Shown here piece after piece: positions 21,343-24,950 of a stretch of DNA of 24,950 nucleotides. The notes beneath the pieces are model-generated. The model made no database searches, was not told where the DNA came from, and saw only the letters and a list, made by a program, of their open reading frames with translations. Origin of the DNA: Pseudomonadota bacterium (GTDB lineage Bacteria; Desulfobacterota; Desulfobulbia; Desulfobulbales; DAOVYS01); contig DAOVYS010000008.1 of the NCBI GenBank assembly GCA_030635485.1, forward strand, positions 1 through 24,950, given 5' to 3'. The translations under genes were made by a program, and so were the position numbers. Position 1 is the stretch's first letter, and each line of letters opens with the position of its first letter.

Positions 21343-22095
21343 ATGAAAAATGCCGTATACTTAAAAAACGTCTCATTCTCCTTTTCCGAAAGGCCTGTGC
21401 TCGAAGACGTGAACCTGACGATCAAGAGAGGGGACTTTGCCTCAATAGTAGGCCCCAATGGCGGCGGCAAGACGACATTTTTAAAACTCCTTCTGGGCCT
21501 TCAAAAACCCGACTCAGGCGAGATACTTGTTCTAGGCCGGAAACCGGCAAAATCGAGGTTCAGGGTCGGCTACATGCCGCAACATGCAAATCTTGACATG
21601 CAGTTTCCCGTTACCGTCATGGATGTTGTTCTCATGGGAAGGCTGGGACGCAGCCTGGGAGGCCGTTATTCGAAAAAAGACCGGGAGGCTGCCGCAAAGG
21701 CGCTTTCAGAGGTTGAGATGTCCGGTTCGGCAAATCATATGTTCCGTGAACTTTCCGGCGGACAGAGGCAGCGTGTTCTGATCGCAAGAGCCCTGTGCTG
21801 CGAGCCTGAATTGCTTCTGCTTGACGAGCCCACGTCAAATGTTGATCCTGAGATGGAAGAGGCCTTTTTAAATATTCTGACGGAACTCAACCAGCGAATG
21901 ACCATACTCATGGCCTCTCATGATCTCGGTTTCGTATCCCAGGTCGTGAAAAGCGTGATCTGCATCAATCGAAGGGTTGTCATACATCCCACGAGCGAAA
22001 TTAATGGTGCGATTATCAAAGACATCTATGGCGGCGATTTCCGAATGGTAAGACATGACCACCGTTGCAGTGAAAAAGGTCATCGTCATGATTGA
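21343..22095 (+). CDS. znuC: Metal ABC transporter ATP-binding protein ZnuC-like
   Basis: The 250-aa ATPase has Walker A GPNGGGKTT (37-45), a Q-loop in VGYMPQHA, the ABC signature LSGGQRQRV (137-145), Walker B ELLLLDEPTSNVD (156-168) and the H-loop in MASHDLGF. It energises zinc or manganese import with the ZnuB-like permease and ZnuA-like binding protein. The C-terminus is His-rich (RHDHRCSEKGHRHD), which supports a metal role. No clear ribosome site precedes the ATG, and the 153-bp gap after znuA contains inverted heptamer repeats that may affect expression. It overlaps znuB by 8 nt. Confidence 0.93.
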   Translation: MKNAVYLKNVSFSFSERPVLEDVNLTIKRGDFASIVGPNGGGKTTFLKLLLGLQKPDSGEILVLGRKPAKSRFRVGYMPQHANLDMQFPVTVMDVVLMGRLGRSLGGRYSKKDREAAAKALSEVEMSGSANHMFRELSGGQRQRVLIARALCCEPELLLLDEPTSNVDPEMEEAFLNILTELNQRMTILMASHDLGFVSQVVKSVICINRRVVIHPTSEINGAIIKDIYGGDFRMVRHDHRCSEKGHRHD

Positions 22096-22939
22096 GTTCA
22101 TAACCGCCCTTTCCGACCCGGATAACGAGTTCCTGCGTCTTGCTCTATACATAGGCGCTCTTGCAAGCCTCGCATTCGGCATAATAGGAACATATGTCGT
22201 AACGCGACGGATCAGCTATCTTGCCGGTGCGATCGCCCACTGTGTGTTCGGAGGAATCGGGGCAGGTATTTATCTTCAAACCGTTGTGGGCCTAAAATGG
22301 TTTGACCCGATTTACGGGGCAGTCGCATCCGCGATCCTTGCAGCCGTAATTATCGGAATGGTAAGCCTTTATGCGGAGCAGAGGGAAGACACGGTAATCG
22401 GCGCTCTCTGGGCGGTCGGCATGGCCGCTGGACTCCTATTCATGGATATGACACCCGGTTATTTCGACATATCAAGCTACCTGTTCGGCGACATTCTCCT
22501 CCTGACCGAAAGAGATGTCTGGATGGTGGCGGTTCTGGATGCGGTCATTCTTGTACTTTCCATCTACTTTTATAATACACTCCTTGCAATCTGCTTTGAT
22601 GATGAATTTGCCAAACTGCGAGGAATCCCTGCAGGCGCTTTCTTTATTCTGCTTTTGTGCCTCACCGCCCTGACCGTGGTATTACTCGTACGCATGGTAG
22701 GTATTATCATGGTGATAGCACTTCTCACACTGCCGGCGGCAGTGGCCGGACACTTTTCCAAACGACTCTGGCAGATGATGATCCTGGCGGTCTTTTTCTG
22801 CATGGCCTTTACCTGGAGCGGACTTGCTGTAAGCTATACGTATAACCTGTCCAGCGGACCGACAATTATCGCAATTGCCGGAACAATGTACATCACAGTG
22901 CTTATCATCAGCCGTAACTGGAAAAAGAAGAGGAGATAA
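22088..22939 (+). CDS. znuB: Metal ABC transporter permease ZnuB-like
   Basis: This hydrophobic protein of the ABC-3 family has about eight membrane segments (for example ALYIGALASLAFGIIGTYVV, AVASAILAAVIIGMV, LLVRMVGIIMVIALLTLPAAVA). The conserved GTYVVTRRISYLAGAIAHCVFGGIG near residues 30-55 matches the family opening. It forms the inner-membrane pore for zinc or manganese. I chose the ATG at 22088 (283 aa), which has AAAAAGG 8 nt upstream. An earlier in-frame ATG at 22055 would add 11 residues inside znuC and has no ribosome site. The start overlaps the znuC stop (ATGATTGA), so the two are coupled. Confidence 0.92.
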   Translation: MIEFITALSDPDNEFLRLALYIGALASLAFGIIGTYVVTRRISYLAGAIAHCVFGGIGAGIYLQTVVGLKWFDPIYGAVASAILAAVIIGMVSLYAEQREDTVIGALWAVGMAAGLLFMDMTPGYFDISSYLFGDILLLTERDVWMVAVLDAVILVLSIYFYNTLLAICFDDEFAKLRGIPAGAFFILLLCLTALTVVLLVRMVGIIMVIALLTLPAAVAGHFSKRLWQMMILAVFFCMAFTWSGLAVSYTYNLSSGPTIIAIAGTMYITVLIISRNWKKKRR

Positions 22940-24751
22940 ATGGTCAAAAGGTCATTAACAGGATTCTTCCTGTTTATTTCAGTCCAAATAATTGTTGCGT
23001 GTCTAACCCTGCTCCCCTGTTTTGGGCAGACAGGCGCCGGCTCCGATATAGTTCGGATTGAGGTCCATGCGTCTCAACACACGGTTCACCCCTCGGAATC
23101 GTTTGGCATAACCGTCACGGCAACCATCAAAGAGGGGTTCCACATCAACAGCCATCAACCTCCGGACAAATTCCTGGTGCCCACGGTATTAAGGTTTAAT
23201 GCAACAGAGGGGATAGATTTCGGCCCGGTTACTTACCCTGAACCCACGCTCAAATCATTCGCTTTTTCAAACAAGATGATGTCGGTCTTTGAAAACAGAA
23301 TCAGAATCGATTCCACGGCTGCGGTTTCCTCAGACATCTCTGCCAAAAAGGTCAGATTGACCGGACATCTCGACTTCCAGGGCTGCGATGACACCAGATG
23401 TTTCAGGCCGCAATCACTTAACTTTGAAATCCCGTTGAAAATCGTCTATTCCGCCGCATCAACCGGGCTGACCAATCAAAAAATTGTTGAACCGGAAACC
23501 GATCTTGATCTGACGCCTGATGAAAGACGCGCCAGAGAGGTGATTGAGGAAGGCCTTTTATACGCCCTGATCGCCTTTTTCCTCTTCGGACTTACCCTTA
23601 ATCTGACACCGTGCGTCTACCCTGTAATTCCCATGACCATTGGTTTTTTCAGCGCACAGGGCGAACAAAAACGGCTGACCATGTTCTTTCTCGCCTCATC
23701 CTATGTGCTGGGGATTGCAGTAATCTTCTCTCTTCTTGGAATGATATCCGGCCTTGCGGGAAAACAGTGGGGATTTCTGTTTCAAAATACCTGGTTTGTC
23801 ATCATTATTTCACTCATAATTCTCTCAATGTCGGCCGCCATGTTCGGCGCATTTGAGATTAGAGTACCCTCGTTTCTAATGAATCATCTGGGCAAATCGA
23901 GACAGGGCGCAATCGGATCTTTCCTGATGGGGCTGACCGTGGGCGTGGTTGTGGCGCCCTGTGCGGCCGGGATTATAATCGGCCTTGTCGGGGTGATCGC
24001 AAAACTCGGCATGGCTGCAAAAGGGGCGCTCCTCTTTTTTGCCATGGGACTGGGACTGGGACTGCCATACCTTGTCCTTGCAATGTCTTCAGGTCTTTTA
24101 CACCGACTGCCCCAATCCGGGATGTGGATGGTCTGGGTTCGAAAACTCTTTGGAATCATTCTGATAGGCGTGGCCATATATTTTCTGGTTCCACAGGCCG
24201 GAGCGGCAAACGATCAACAGGGCTTTTTTATCGGAGTACTCATGATCTTCGGAGGACTGCTTTTAGGTTTCCTGGAACGTGGGCAATACACCGGTCTGTT
24301 TAAGATCATCCGCGCCCTGCTTGGCTGCCTCTTGATTGTAGCGGGCATATTTATGGTACAACAAGCAATTGCGCCCCAGGCTGAAAAGATTGAATGGATT
24401 CCCTATACAAACGGGTCAATCGAACAATCCACCCAACAAGGCCGCCCTATTCTCCTCGAATTCACGGCAGACTGGTGTTCCGTATGCAAGGAGCTTGACC
24501 GAAAAACTTACATTGACGAACATATAGTGAAAATGTCCAGGGAATTCAGCATGATACAGGTGGACTGCACCTCTTCCGACAATATATGCGTCAGTCAGGC
24601 AAAAAGACTCAAGGTCTTTGGACTGCCGACAATAATCTTCTTCAATGCAAAAGGAGAGGAACTGCACAACCTGAGAGTAGTGGGTTTTGTGGGACCTGAT
24701 GAATTGATGAAAAAAATGGAAAAGGCGGTTGGGGAAACAATTGAGGAGTGA
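22940..24751 (+). CDS. dsbD: Thiol:disulfide interchange protein DsbD
   Basis: The 603-aa protein has all three DsbD parts. An N-terminal periplasmic alpha domain (about 32-172) follows a signal peptide and carries the redox pair C149/C154 in QGCDDTRCFRP. The central membrane domain (about 205-475) has C225 (NLTPCVYPVIP) and C341 (VAPCAAGI). A C-terminal thioredoxin domain has W512-C513-S-V-C516. DsbD moves electrons from cytoplasmic thioredoxin to periplasmic proteins, keeping isomerases and cytochrome c maturation reduced. All six cysteines are present, so it should be functional. Its ATG directly abuts the znuB TAA with an AGGAGA ribosome site, so it is probably co-transcribed with the znu genes; a shared link to metal or thiol homeostasis is inference. 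Confidence 0.95.
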   Translation: MVKRSLTGFFLFISVQIIVACLTLLPCFGQTGAGSDIVRIEVHASQHTVHPSESFGITVTATIKEGFHINSHQPPDKFLVPTVLRFNATEGIDFGPVTYPEPTLKSFAFSNKMMSVFENRIRIDSTAAVSSDISAKKVRLTGHLDFQGCDDTRCFRPQSLNFEIPLKIVYSAASTGLTNQKIVEPETDLDLTPDERRAREVIEEGLLYALIAFFLFGLTLNLTPCVYPVIPMTIGFFSAQGEQKRLTMFFLASSYVLGIAVIFSLLGMISGLAGKQWGFLFQNTWFVIIISLIILSMSAAMFGAFEIRVPSFLMNHLGKSRQGAIGSFLMGLTVGVVVAPCAAGIIIGLVGVIAKLGMAAKGALLFFAMGLGLGLPYLVLAMSSGLLHRLPQSGMWMVWVRKLFGIILIGVAIYFLVPQAGAANDQQGFFIGVLMIFGGLLLGFLERGQYTGLFKIIRALLGCLLIVAGIFMVQQAIAPQAEKIEWIPYTNGSIEQSTQQGRPILLEFTADWCSVCKELDRKTYIDEHIVKMSREFSMIQVDCTSSDNICVSQAKRLKVFGLPTIIFFNAKGEELHNLRVVGFVGPDELMKKMEKAVGETIEE

Positions 24752-24764
24752 TAAATGAAAAAAG

Positions 24765-24950
24765 GTAACTTCTCAATAAATGCAGGTAATCAACATAGTT
24801 GCTAATAACGAATTTGGGGAGCGTATTGTCTTCTCTCATAATGATCAATCATCTCAGCCCTGAAAGGGCGATATTCGATAGCCCAGGGTGTAGCGAAGCG
24901 GAACCCTGGGTAAAGGAGATCACCTCTTGTCAAGCCCTGAAAGGGCGGTA
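24765..24950. repeat. REP-like cluster, inverted partial copy of 10144-10434
   Basis: It starts with GTAACTTCTCAATAAATG (24765-24782). A CAGCCCTGAAAGGGCG unit lies near 24854, then a hairpin with arms CCCAGGGT and ACCCTGGG, then CACCTCTTGTCAAGCCCTG, which matches the inverse of the 10.28 kb region almost base for base. The window ends inside it. It lies 14 bp after the dsbD stop. Confidence 0.85.

Overview
The window looks like chromosomal DNA from a Gram-negative, probably anaerobic member of the Desulfobacterota (former Deltaproteobacteria). The outer-membrane marker is a lipid A gene set that uses LpxI, not LpxH. Other pointers are a PxxKW-type cysteine-rich small protein, a type IV pilus platform protein, and many histidine kinases and palindromic intergenic repeats. 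This placement rests on family knowledge and gene order; no database search was run. All genes seen are ordinary chromosomal ones. No tRNA, rRNA, CRISPR array, phage module or full insertion sequence was found.

Layout. Positions 1-8394 are entirely on the minus strand. In transcription order they hold pilC-like, eno, a terminator, lpxD, fabZ, lpxA, lpxI, a MurU-like nucleotidyltransferase and an AmgK-like kinase. The lpx genes make the lipid A precursor, and the last two may activate a sugar for the cell envelope. Positions 8395-11292 are gene-poor and repeat-rich, with three small genes: a PxxKW protein on plus, and a DUF5610-like protein and a PilZ protein on minus. Positions 11293-16163 are a minus-strand signalling block: a periplasmic binding protein, a membrane histidine kinase overlapping it by 4 nt, a receiver-histidine kinase protein and a LuxR-type response regulator. 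This order suggests a relay from a periplasmic ligand to transcription. A divergent phosphoglycerate kinase follows on minus (16376-17692). From 18064 everything is on plus: recQ, znuA, znuC, znuB and a DsbD-type thiol:disulfide transporter.

The most distinctive property is the density of small, structured, dispersed repeats. A near-identical MITE-like element of about 131-141 bp occurs twice, in opposite orientation. Its terminal 12-mer GTAAATATTCGG also bounds two 64-bp repeats and stands alone upstream of fabZ, giving eight exact or one-mismatch sites. A second family, built from GCCCTGAAAGGGC units around GC-rich hairpins, occurs at about 10.3 kb and again, inverted, at the right edge. 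Tandem heptamers or octamers and hairpins sit at several gene ends and in places supply the last codons.

The strongest single anomaly is recQ. An in-frame TGA interrupts its C-terminal helix-turn-helix domain, and 79 further codons stay open and domain-like after it. Other oddities are the missing HRAH-type motif in Pgk, an alanine at the usual first metal-ligand position of ZnuA, and an eight-residue insertion in the receiver domain of the LuxR-type regulator. I did not find a clearly new multi-gene system. The best candidates are the four-gene sensory cascade and the repeat family with shared ends.
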